Part shown: in pieces, positions 29,417 through 35,802 of the stretch
Numbering within the stretch: the first letter of the stretch is position 1
How the letters are laid out: each line of letters begins with the position of its first letter
Source of the DNA: Holzapfeliella saturejae
GTDB taxonomy: Bacteria; Bacillota; Bacilli; Lactobacillales; Lactobacillaceae
DNA: 64,000 bases
Reading direction: 5' to 3'
Assembly: GCF_037546065.1 (NCBI RefSeq)
Contig: NZ_JAWMWG010000005.1
Span: forward strand, 1-64,000
The notes under the pieces: generated by a model
What the model saw: the letters and a program-made list of their open reading frames with translations, nothing else
Database searches by the model: none
Told to the model about the DNA's origin: nothing
Position numbers and translations under genes: made by a program

Positions 29417-29453
29417 AAAAAAGTAGTTATCTATTAAGATAACTACTTTTTTT
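29417..29453 (+). terminator. Intrinsic terminator
   Basis: A 16-bp perfect stem (AAAAAGTAGTTATCT with its complement), a 4-base loop and seven T. Confidence 0.9.
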
Positions 29454-29463
29454 ATATTTTTTG

Positions 29464-29494
29464 TTGACTTAAAGTATACTTTAGGTTTTATCAT
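29464..29494 (+). promoter_or_regulatory. MerR-type promoter with 19-bp spacer and palindromic operator
   Basis: TTGACT (29464-29469) and TATCAT (29489-29494) are separated by 19 bp. The spacer holds a perfect 14-bp palindrome, TAAAGTATACTTTA (29470-29483). A long spacer carrying a centred dyad is the hallmark of MerR-activated promoters, including those of aldehyde-responsive alcohol dehydrogenase genes. A MerR-family gene lies at 32585-32968. Confidence 0.7.
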
Positions 29495-29532
29495 AGATAA
29501 TAACAAATTTAAAAAGATTAAGAGGTAAAATT

Positions 29533-30570
29533 ATGAAAAGTACAGTATTTATTAAACCAGGCGAAGTTGCAGTTGAAGAAGTTGCCAAACCTACTTTACA
29601 AAAAGACGATGATGTTATTATTCGTGTCTTAAATGCTTGTGTTTGTGGATCAGATTTATGGGCCTATAATGGTGTTAATGAAAAAGAAGCACATTCACAA
29701 AACAATGGCCATGAGTCAATTGGGATTGTTGAAGAAGTAGGAAATGACATCGTTACTGTCAAACCCGGTGACTTTGTGATTGCTCCCTTTACACACGGAT
29801 GTGGTCATTGTGCTGCTTGTATAGCAGGATATGAAGGTGGTTGTTTAAACCATGATGATAACTTTAGTAACGGTAATCAAGCTGAATATGTACGTTACCA
29901 ACATGCAGATTGGTCACTAGTTAAAATTCCTGGTAAACCAGAAGACTATAGCCAAGCTATGCATAAGTCATTTTTAGCATTAGCAGATGTTATGCCAACC
30001 GGTTACCACGCTGCTAGAACAGCACGTGTTAAACCAGGAGATACGGTTGTTGTAGTTGGTGACGGTGCTGTTGGTTTATGTGGGGTTATTTCAGCTAAAT
30101 TGCGTGGTGCTAAGCAAATTATTATAATGAGTCGTTATGAAAAACGTCAAAAATTAGCTAAAGAATTTGGTGCGACTCATGTTATTGCTGAACGTGGTGA
30201 TGAAGCTGTTGAAAAAGTTATGGCACTAACTAACAATGTTGGGGCTGACGCCGTTTTAGAATGTGTTGGGACCGATTTATCAACAGAAACTGCTTTAAAG
30301 GTAGCTCGTCCAGGTGCAACTGTTGGTCGTGTAGGATTACCTCATACTGATCATGTTGATACAAATGCATCATTCCAAAAAAATGTAGCCTTAGCTGGAG
30401 GACCTGCTTCAGTAACGACTTACGACAAAGGATTATTACTTAATGCAGTATTAAATGGCGATATTAATCCTGGTAAGGTTTTTGATCAATCATTTAAATT
30501 AGATGATGTTAACCAAGCCTATAAAGCTATGCAAGACCGTAAAGCAATTAAATCATTTTTAATTGTTTAA
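29533..30570 (+). CDS. Zinc-dependent alcohol dehydrogenase family protein
   Basis: A 345-residue medium-chain dehydrogenase. The catalytic zinc site is visible as VCGSDLW (Cys) and NNGHESIG (His-Glu). The structural zinc lobe is the Cys cluster CGHCAACIAGYEGGC. The Rossmann fold has VVGDGAVGLCG (about residue 175), so the cofactor is NAD(P). Family members reduce aldehydes or oxidise secondary alcohols. AAGAGG precedes the ATG. The promoter has MerR-type architecture, suggesting induction by electrophilic aldehydes or quinones, which is inference. A terminator follows at 30585. Confidence 0.9.
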   Translation: MKSTVFIKPGEVAVEEVAKPTLQKDDDVIIRVLNACVCGSDLWAYNGVNEKEAHSQNNGHESIGIVEEVGNDIVTVKPGDFVIAPFTHGCGHCAACIAGYEGGCLNHDDNFSNGNQAEYVRYQHADWSLVKIPGKPEDYSQAMHKSFLALADVMPTGYHAARTARVKPGDTVVVVGDGAVGLCGVISAKLRGAKQIIIMSRYEKRQKLAKEFGATHVIAERGDEAVEKVMALTNNVGADAVLECVGTDLSTETALKVARPGATVGRVGLPHTDHVDTNASFQKNVALAGGPASVTTYDKGLLLNAVLNGDINPGKVFDQSFKLDDVNQAYKAMQDRKAIKSFLIV

Positions 30571-30584
30571 AGATAAAGACAAAT

Positions 30585-30617
30585 AAGCGACCTCAAATGA
30601 GTGTCGCTTTTGTTTTG
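30585..30617 (+). terminator. Intrinsic terminator
   Basis: AAGCGAC pairs with GTCGCTT around an inner CTCA/TGAG stem, followed by a T-rich tract (TTTGTTTTG). Confidence 0.75.
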
Positions 30618-30640
30618 TTCATAAAATTATAAAAATATAC

Positions 30641-30677
30641 TTTTACAATTTTATGTTTTTATATTAAAATTGTAAAA
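30641..30677. promoter_or_regulatory. 13-bp inverted repeat upstream of parA, candidate partition site or operator
   Basis: TTTTACAATTTTA (30641-30653) and TAAAATTGTAAAA (30665-30677) form a perfect dyad with an 11-bp spacer. It ends 15 bp before the parA start, across the expected promoter. This is the usual location for a ParB-type centromere or autoregulatory operator in plasmid partition operons. Confidence 0.55.
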
Positions 30678-30692
30678 AAAGGGGGTACGTGA

Positions 30693-31565
30693 ATGAAACG
30701 TTTGAAACAGCCATTAACAATCACCGTCGCAAATGGTAAAGGTGGCGTTGGAAAGTCGACTATTATTCGTTTTTTATCTTATAATTTAGCTCTAAAGGGC
30801 TATAAGACATTAGTAGTAGACGAAGATCCACAAAGTAATACGACAAAAACCATGTTAATTACTAAAGAGAATCATGAAGAAAAAGAACATTATCAAATCA
30901 ACAAAACATTGATGGCTGGTGTACGTGATGGTGATTTAAAACCACTTATTACACCAATTATTGATAACTTAGATATGATTCCATCTCATATGGATTTTAA
31001 AAATTTACCGACATTTTTAGCTAAGAAATATGGCATTGCTGAATCCATTGATAAGAATTATCATCAAATTGAGTTGAAAAAGGTCTCGTTTATGCGAGAT
31101 TTACTAGAGCCAATTAAACAAGATTATGATTTTATTTTGATTGATACACCACCAACAACGTCTGTCTATACTAGATCAGCTGTTTATGCTAGCGATTATG
31201 TTATTCTCGCCTTTCAAACTCAGTCAGATTCGTATGACGGTGCACTTCAATTCTTAGAAAATGATATGAGTGATTTAATTGAAAACTTTGATGCTGATAC
31301 CGATATTATTGGCGTGCTTCCTAACCAATTCACTTATCATGGTGCGATTGATGAAACCGTTTTAGCGGATGCAGTTGAAAAATTTGGTCAGCAAAATATA
31401 TTTGAACATATTATTCCATTTGCTAAAAGAATCCAAAGTGCTCCTAGATTAGGGATTCGAAAAGATACCTATTGGGATAAAAAACTATTTAAAGATGTTA
31501 TTGATCCGTTGACAGAAGATTTCTTAAATCGAGTTGAAAAGGTAGGAGGATTTGAAGATGAGTAA
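30693..31565 (+). CDS. parA: ParA family partition ATPase
   Basis: A 290-residue ATPase with the deviant Walker A motif KGGVGKST at residues about 15-22. It also has the Walker A' region VVDEDPQSNTTKT and Walker B FILIDTPPTT. There is no N-terminal helix-turn-helix, so it resembles type Ib ParA/Soj. It moves plasmid copies to daughter cells with a DNA-binding partner. The partner gene overlaps its last 8 bp and has AGGAGG inside parA, so the two are translationally coupled. AAGGGGG precedes the ATG. The upstream dyad is a likely binding site. Confidence 0.93.
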   Translation: MKRLKQPLTITVANGKGGVGKSTIIRFLSYNLALKGYKTLVVDEDPQSNTTKTMLITKENHEEKEHYQINKTLMAGVRDGDLKPLITPIIDNLDMIPSHMDFKNLPTFLAKKYGIAESIDKNYHQIELKKVSFMRDLLEPIKQDYDFILIDTPPTTSVYTRSAVYASDYVILAFQTQSDSYDGALQFLENDMSDLIENFDADTDIIGVLPNQFTYHGAIDETVLADAVEKFGQQNIFEHIIPFAKRIQSAPRLGIRKDTYWDKKLFKDVIDPLTEDFLNRVEKVGGFEDE

Positions 31566-31863
31566 TCAAGAAATTGGGATGTTTGGTAAAGCTAAAAAGC
31601 GTAATAATTTACAAAATCGTGATATTGAAAAACCACAAGAAGAATACCAACCAGTTAAAAACATCAAAAAGTCTATTGTGATTCCAGCAGAAGTTTATTA
31701 TCGATTTAATGCGGTATTAGAACAATCAGAAGTCGCTTACTCTTATGAATTGATGGACTTACTAATTGATAACTATTTGCAACATACAGACGAAATTAAC
31801 GAAGACCTGATGGCTTTATCTATCAATAAAATGAAAAAAATTGATGCTAAGAAACGTCAATAA
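31558..31863 (+). CDS. Small ParA partner (ParB-like or ribbon-helix-helix candidate)
   Basis: The start is ATG 31558 with AGGAGG 9 bp upstream; the product has 101 residues. The first 40 residues are charged and probably disordered, which is the usual ParA-contacting part. Residues about 45-85 (IKKSIVIPAEVYYRFNAVLEQ ... SYELMDLLIDNYL, quoted in part) read like a beta strand followed by two helices, as in ribbon-helix-helix centromere-binding proteins. The overlap with parA is strong evidence for a partition role. The fold assignment is inference. Confidence 0.75.
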   Translation: MSNQEIGMFGKAKKRNNLQNRDIEKPQEEYQPVKNIKKSIVIPAEVYYRFNAVLEQSEVAYSYELMDLLIDNYLQHTDEINEDLMALSINKMKKIDAKKRQ

Positions 31864-31873
31864 AATTATGAAT

Positions 31874-31887
31874 TTATAACGTTATAA
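31874..31887. repeat. Palindrome TTATAACGTTATAA downstream of the partition pair
   Basis: A perfect 14-bp palindrome lies 11 bp after the parB-like gene. The same core, TATAACGTTATA, recurs at 33765-33776. It could be a dispersed protein-binding site, and the AT-rich context makes chance a real alternative. Confidence 0.35.
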
Positions 31888-31893
31888 CAATAT

Positions 31894-31930
31894 AAAAAAG
31901 AAGGTAATTATTAATTACCTTCTTTTTTAT
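31894..31930. terminator. Intrinsic terminator
   Basis: A 13-bp stem (AAAAGAAGGTAAT with its complement) is flanked by A and T runs. It can serve the partition operon and, in reverse, the convergent cupin gene. Confidence 0.85.
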
Positions 31931-31935
31931 ACCCT

Positions 31936-31955
31936 AACAGACAAAATGTAACCTT
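31936..31955 (-). repeat. Reversed iteron-like copy
   Basis: The minus strand reads AAGGTTACATTTTGTCTGTT, differing from the origin iteron at the third GC pair only. It lies between the partition terminator and the cupin gene. Confidence 0.65.
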
Positions 31956-31963
31956 AAAAAAAT

Positions 31964-32449
31964 TTAAATCATGGCTAAATATTTGATGATTTCGGAATGA
32001 TCAGGGTATTTTTCTAGTAAATCAGATTGTCTAAATAACTCAAAATCTTCAAAATCAAATCCCGGAGAAACCATGCAACTGACTAAAGCATAGCTCTCTT
32101 TGTTATCGACTGTTGAACCAAAAATAGTCCCGGCAGGTACTTTGTATTGTAAAACATGACCCTCATCAGGATTATCACCTAATGTCACTTTAGTGTAACT
32201 ACCATCTTCATTCAACATGTGGACAGTTAATGGATCACCAGTATGGTAATACCAAATCTCATCCGCTGTTAGTCGATGAAAATGTGATGGGCTTTCATCA
32301 GTTAATAAAAAGTAAATATTAGTATATAATGGGCGTTCTTTTCCTTCGCTGTTTTGAGTAAGTTCAGCAGATGGTTCAAGCTCTTTATAAAAACCACCTT
32401 CTGGATGAGGTTCCAAATCTAACTGTTTAATCCATTTTTCTTTATTCAT
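31964..32449 (-). CDS. DUF985 cupin domain protein
   Basis: A 161-residue single-domain cupin of the DUF985 (Cupin_5) family. It begins with LEPHPEGGFYKEL, typical of the family. The barrel carries SHFHRLTADEIWYYHTGDPL, with likely metal- or ligand-facing His and Glu, and later YKVPAGTIFGSTV and CMVSPGFDFEDFEL. Family members are of unknown function, and some resemble sugar-binding cupins. AAAGGAG precedes the ATG. It is divergent from the MerR gene. Confidence 0.88.
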   Translation of the reverse strand: MNKEKWIKQLDLEPHPEGGFYKELEPSAELTQNSEGKERPLYTNIYFLLTDESPSHFHRLTADEIWYYHTGDPLTVHMLNEDGSYTKVTLGDNPDEGHVLQYKVPAGTIFGSTVDNKESYALVSCMVSPGFDFEDFELFRQSDLLEKYPDHSEIIKYLAMI

Positions 32450-32543
32450 TAAAAAAACTCCTTTAAACTCAATATGTTGTTAAGTATAAAGAACAATAGT
32501 ACTGATTTAAATAGAAAATATTGTAAAATCAAAGATAGATTAA

Positions 32544-32564
32544 GGTAACATTTTGTCTGTTACC
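32544..32564 (+). repeat. Iteron-like copy inside an inverted repeat upstream of merR
   Basis: TAAGGTAACATTTTGTCTGT (from 32541) carries the iteron core. Its GGTAAC and the following GTTACC make a 6-bp dyad (32544-32549 / 32559-32564). The position, 20-40 bp before the MerR start, lies in or near that gene's promoter. Confidence 0.55.
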
Positions 32565-32584
32565 CGTGTAAAGGTGGAAATAAG

Positions 32585-32968
32585 ATGTCAGAAAAATTTT
32601 ATACAATTAGTGAAGTAAGTAAAAAAGTTGGCCTACCGATTTCAACAATTCGCTACTATGATAAAAAAGAACTGATTCCTAATATTCAAAAGAATACCTT
32701 GGGTGTTCGTCAATTTAGTGAGGATAATTTAGAGATTATTCAAATGATTGAGCATTTAAAACAATCAGGTATGTCGCTAAAACGTATCAAGCAGTTCGTT
32801 GACTGGTGCATCGAGGGCGAAACATCATTAGAGAATAGAAGAGATACGATTTATCAACAACGAGATAATATCAAAAAGGAAATAAAACAACTGCAAGCAA
32901 CGCTTGAAGTTTTAGATTTTAAGTGTCGTTTTTATGATGAAGCTGTAAAAAAATCGCAAAGTAAATAA
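32585..32968 (+). CDS. MerR family transcriptional regulator
   Basis: A 127-residue protein. Residues 4-72 are a MerR winged helix (YTISEVSKKVGLPISTIRYYDKKELIP, quoted in part). A dimerisation coiled coil follows at about 80-115. There is no Cys pair, so it is not a metal sensor. A Cys near residue 118 (DFKCRFYDEA) could be a thiol sensor. MerR proteins of this length often control aldehyde and quinone detoxification genes. A matching promoter architecture lies before the alcohol dehydrogenase gene at 29464-29494. AAAGGTGG precedes the ATG. Confidence 0.88.
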   Translation: MSEKFYTISEVSKKVGLPISTIRYYDKKELIPNIQKNTLGVRQFSEDNLEIIQMIEHLKQSGMSLKRIKQFVDWCIEGETSLENRRDTIYQQRDNIKKEIKQLQATLEVLDFKCRFYDEAVKKSQSK

Positions 32969-32980
32969 TTTCAGTATTTA

Positions 32981-33011
32981 TTCTTGACTGTTCAGTCAAG
33001 AAATATATAAT
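32981..33011 (+). promoter_or_regulatory. Promoter overlapping a TetR-type palindrome
   Basis: TTGACT (32984-32989), a 16-bp spacer and TATAAT (33006-33011). The -35 lies in a perfect dyad, TTCTTGACTG-TT-CAGTCAAGAA (32981-33002), as expected for TetR autorepression. The predicted transcription start coincides with the ATG at 33018. Confidence 0.75.
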
Positions 33012-33017
33012 AAAGGC

Positions 33018-33383
33018 ATGGGAAGAACTAAGGGTTTTAATCAAGAAGAAGTTATTAATATTATCGGTGAAGTATTCATTAAAAAAGGTTTTAATGGGAC
33101 TTCACTCGATGACATAGTCAAAGGAACGGGAGTCCTAAGAGGAAGTTTATACAGTGCTTTTGGTAGTAAGTTAGGTATGTTTACAGCTGCATTAACAGCT
33201 AGTCTATCGAATTACTCCAAGCAAAAAAATCTGGAGCTAGTATTAATTGCTATGTTAGAAGTAGCCCCAAACAATAGAGAAGTTAGGATTATTTTAAATA
33301 GGTGGTACGAAGCAAATAATCAAACTGACATAGCTGAAAAAATCGGTTTAGCACTACTCAAGCGGAGTGGTATAGGAGAATAA
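33018..33383 (+). CDS. Compact TetR family regulator
   Basis: A 121-residue protein. Residues 7-50 are a TetR helix-turn-helix (SLDDIVKGTGVLRGSLYSAFGSK, quoted in part). The ligand domain is much shorter than in the usual family member of about 190 residues. Helices that normally follow the DNA-binding domain are missing, while the C-terminal end (LIAMLEVAPNNREVR ... AEKIGLALLKRSGI) aligns in pattern with the normal C-terminus. An in-frame internal deletion is therefore likely. The ATG coincides with the predicted transcription start and lacks a spaced Shine-Dalgarno sequence, so translation may be leaderless. It is coupled to the next gene. Confidence 0.8.
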   Translation: MGRTKGFNQEEVINIIGEVFIKKGFNGTSLDDIVKGTGVLRGSLYSAFGSKLGMFTAALTASLSNYSKQKNLELVLIAMLEVAPNNREVRIILNRWYEANNQTDIAEKIGLALLKRSGIGE

Positions 33384-33386
33384 ATT

Positions 33387-33731
33387 ATGCAAAATAAAGT
33401 CGAAGTTACAACTAAAGAATTAATCATTAAACCTCAAGGTATCAATAAAATTACCGCATTAAAATCTAAATTGGTTATTGCATTAGATCATGTTCAAGGG
33501 GCTTCTCTTGATGAAGGGATTTTAAATGATTATAAAGGTATTCGAGAACCTGGAACGACTTTGCCTGGTTATTGGGCAGGAACTTTTAAAAATGATGGCG
33601 AAAAAACCTTTTTCAATGTTTCACGCAAAGATAAACCGGTTGTGATTCAGTTAAAAGATGAAGACTATACTCGGTTGGTGTTAGGTGTTGAAAACCCTGA
33701 AGAATTAGTTAATGAGCTTAATAATATTTAG
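33387..33731 (+). CDS. Bacterial PH-like domain protein in a TetR operon
   Basis: A 114-residue protein that starts 3 bp after the TetR stop, with its ribosome binding site (GGAG) inside the TetR end. The pattern of short strands ending in a helix, and the run LPGYWAGTF ... EKTFFNVSRKDKPVVIQLKDEDYTRLVL (quoted in part), match small proteins annotated as bacterial PH-like domains that often accompany TetR repressors. The function is unknown. It is probably the regulated output of the operon. Confidence 0.65.
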   Translation: MQNKVEVTTKELIIKPQGINKITALKSKLVIALDHVQGASLDEGILNDYKGIREPGTTLPGYWAGTFKNDGEKTFFNVSRKDKPVVIQLKDEDYTRLVLGVENPEELVNELNNI

Positions 33732-33791
33732 ATAGCGTACTTTTGAGACAGTGTAATATAAATATATAACGTTATAATTATATAAAATCAT

Positions 33792-33827
33792 AAAAAAGCC
33801 GAACTACTCGTCGTAGTCGGCTTTTTA
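33792..33827. terminator. Bidirectional intrinsic terminator
   Basis: A GC-containing stem (AAAAAGCCGA ... CGGCTTTTT, inner ACTAC/GTAGT) lies between convergent genes. Confidence 0.85.
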
Positions 33828-33834
33828 TTTCCAA

Positions 33835-34344
33835 TTACGCCTTAACAGGCAGATTAACTTCGGTTTGATCAATAATATGACCTTTAATTGCTTTCATTAA
33901 ATCGTTATACCAAAAACCATCCATCAGATTAGGTTTATAATCTAATGCAAATAACCTCAAAGTGTAGTTATGAATATCATCAGGTGGAGCTGGTCCGACA
34001 TATCCCATACTCATTGGGTCATTTTTTAAATCCAAATATTTTCCAGCTAAACTATTATATCCACATGTCCAATTTAAGGGGTTATCTTGTCCTGCATTTT
34101 CAGGAATAAGAGTTGTTTTAGGGTTAATATTGGCTGCAAGCCAATGAATCCACTCAAAACCACAAACTGGCACGGCATCTAAGTCTGTTAAAGTCAGTAC
34201 AAGTGTTTTCGCATTTTCAGGAACACCTGTAATTTCGATAGGAAATGAGACCTTCGGAAAGTTAAGATGTTTACTGTTATTTGAACAGTGTTTTGTATAT
34301 TGATCAGGCAACAAACCGTTATTTAGTTGAACATTAAGTTTCAT
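33835..34344 (-). CDS. YbhB/YbcL family Raf kinase inhibitor-like protein (PEBP)
   Basis: A 169-residue phosphatidylethanolamine-binding-protein fold. The family motifs are visible: LTLTDLDAVPVCGFEWIHW (the D-x-D-x-P pocket and WxHW) and YVGPAPPDDIHNYTLRLFALD. Bacterial members are cytoplasmic or periplasmic proteins of unclear function that may bind small anions. AGAAGG precedes the ATG. The upstream gene on the same strand ends 30 bp away, so they may share a transcript. Confidence 0.92.
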   Translation of the reverse strand: MKLNVQLNNGLLPDQYTKHCSNNSKHLNFPKVSFPIEITGVPENAKTLVLTLTDLDAVPVCGFEWIHWLAANINPKTTLIPENAGQDNPLNWTCGYNSLAGKYLDLKNDPMSMGYVGPAPPDDIHNYTLRLFALDYKPNLMDGFWYNDLMKAIKGHIIDQTEVNLPVKA

Positions 34345-34374
34345 AAAAGTACCTTCTTTGTCGTAAATGATAGA

Positions 34375-35130
34375 CTAATTAATTAAAGTATTTCTCATAT
34401 CAACCCATTGATTATTGGAGCCGACACGACCGTAATAGTGACCATTGCTTAAAATTTTAAACTCAAATAAACGATAAACATCCGTTTCAGGAACTTTTCC
34501 GGTTGGTGTGCCACTACCATTATAAAGTGTTGTATTCTTTTCGATAATAGCAGCTTTTCTCATAATGTGAGGCCCTGTACCACCTACATTATCAATTTTA
34601 ATCCATTGATTGTGGCCAAGGTCTGCGGCATAAAACCCGTTAGCCATCATCAGTAAGCGGCTGACTTTCCAGTCATGAATGCCATTATTCAAAGTACCTA
34701 TTTGATGTGTTAAAGCTGAATCACTATAAACTGGAACATTGCCACCTTGGGTAAAAATCTCAGCAACATTACACTGATCGATATTATTGGTAATAGCTGT
34801 TCCCTGTACCCATTGTCCGCCACCTAAATCATAAGTAATGATGCCACTTTTTAAATTATCATATTGTGGTAAGCCAACAGAATCATCTGAAAAAGACATA
34901 TTGAATACTTTCCAGCTAGTTGTACTTGAATCTAGTTTACGTCCAGTTTTTTGTGTTAAGCCAGGATCTGAGTAAATTTCAAGTTCTTGTCCACCACTTT
35001 CAAGAGTGAAATTTTCAGGAGCTTTACTAATTTCAGCTGCCTGAGAGACTTCTTGGTGTTGGATAGAAGAAAATACCCCTAAGGTTCCTAATGCTAAAGC
35101 ACTAGTCATTACAATTGTTTTTGTATTCAT
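34375..35130 (-). CDS. Secreted SLAP/SH3-like repeat protein
   Basis: A 251-residue secreted protein. The signal peptide covers residues 1-32 (cleavage near SQAAEI). Three modules of about 65-70 residues follow, each starting with a short Y-x-D/G turn (EIYSDPGLTQKTG, PVYSDSALTHQIG, TLYNGSGTPTG). The modules end in GGQWVQG, HNQWIKI and NNQWVDM. This is the same type of module that ends the giant adhesin, so both probably bind the same wall polymer. No enzymatic domain is present. AGGAGG precedes the ATG. Confidence 0.8.
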   Translation of the reverse strand: MNTKTIVMTSALALGTLGVFSSIQHQEVSQAAEISKAPENFTLESGGQELEIYSDPGLTQKTGRKLDSSTTSWKVFNMSFSDDSVGLPQYDNLKSGIITYDLGGGQWVQGTAITNNIDQCNVAEIFTQGGNVPVYSDSALTHQIGTLNNGIHDWKVSRLLMMANGFYAADLGHNQWIKIDNVGGTGPHIMRKAAIIEKNTTLYNGSGTPTGKVPETDVYRLFEFKILSNGHYYGRVGSNNQWVDMRNTLIN

Positions 35131-35260
35131 TTTTGAATCCTCCTAATGGTTTTTATGATACACTTTTATAATTTTTTTTGAAACCCTATTTAATATAAGA
35201 TACAATATCGCTAAATAAAAAGTAGACGGAGGACGAGAAAATAGTAAAATTGTGGCTAAT

Positions 35261-35290
35261 TCCTTAATTTTAAGACTAACAAATTAAGGA
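35261..35290 (+). promoter_or_regulatory. Hairpin that sequesters the ribosome binding site of the GNAT gene
   Basis: TCCTTAATTT (35261-35270) is perfectly complementary to AAATTAAGGA (35281-35290), with a 10-base loop. The 3' arm contains the AAGGAGA ribosome binding site used by ATG 35299, so folding should limit translation. Confidence 0.5.
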
Positions 35291-35298
35291 GATATCAG

Positions 35299-35781
35299 AT
35301 GATTGTATTTAAACAAACTAATAAAATAGACGTAGACAAATTAGATCAATTGTATTCAAGTGTTGGGTGGAGTAGCTATACGGCTAACCTCAACCAGTTA
35401 GCTAAAGCAGTAAATAATTCACGGACCGTCATTTCAGCTTGGGATTACGACCAATTGGTAGGATTAATTAGAGCTGTTGGTGATGGCGAAACGATTTTAT
35501 ATATTCAAGATTTATTGGTAAAACCTAACTATCAAAATCAAAAAATAGGATCAAATTTACTTGAAAAGATGCTGACTGAAAACCAACATATTCGTCAAAA
35601 AGTATTATTAGCAGAAGATACTCAAATATTGCGTAACTTCTATAATAAACATGGATATGAACCTTGTGAAGCAGGTAATGTTGTATCTTTTTATAGAGAG
35701 TTCTCAGCTAATACTAGTCAAAGCAAAAGCAATTTTTATTTAGAATTGCTTTTTTTTTTGAAAAAACTTGAAAATAACTAA
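35299..35781 (+). CDS. GNAT family N-acetyltransferase
   Basis: A 160-residue acetyltransferase. The acetyl-CoA loop is visible as VKPNYQNQKIGSNLL (the Q/R-x-x-G/K pattern, about residues 76-90), with the catalytic fold completed by RNFYNKHGYEPCEA and FYREF near residue 137. The substrate is unknown. The frame continues about 20 residues beyond the usual family end and runs through an intrinsic terminator. The present stop is therefore probably a secondary one after loss of the original stop. Confidence 0.85.
   Translation: MIVFKQTNKIDVDKLDQLYSSVGWSSYTANLNQLAKAVNNSRTVISAWDYDQLVGLIRAVGDGETILYIQDLLVKPNYQNQKIGSNLLEKMLTENQHIRQKVLLAEDTQILRNFYNKHGYEPCEAGNVVSFYREFSANTSQSKSNFYLELLFFLKKLENN
35725..35759 (+). 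terminator. Intrinsic terminator inside the 3' end of the GNAT frame
   Basis: AAAAGCAATT pairs with AATTGCTTTT, followed by ten T. It lies wholly inside the open frame that ends at 35781. Confidence 0.8.
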
Positions 35782-35796
35782 CTATTTAGTTACTAT
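35768..35796 (+). promoter_or_regulatory. Promoter with TetR-type dyad for the second TetR gene
   Basis: TTGAAA (35768-35773), 17 bp, TACTAT (35791-35796). Between them lies the dyad TAACTAA-CTAT-TTAGTTA (35775-35792). The predicted transcription start falls on ATG 35803 and no Shine-Dalgarno sequence is present. Confidence 0.7.
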
Positions 35797-35802
35797 TGAT
35801 TC

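Noticed and set aside
35252..35287. 11-codon GTG frame before the GNAT gene
   Set aside because: No ribosome binding site at a usable distance. The sequence is better explained by the hairpin that covers the GNAT site.
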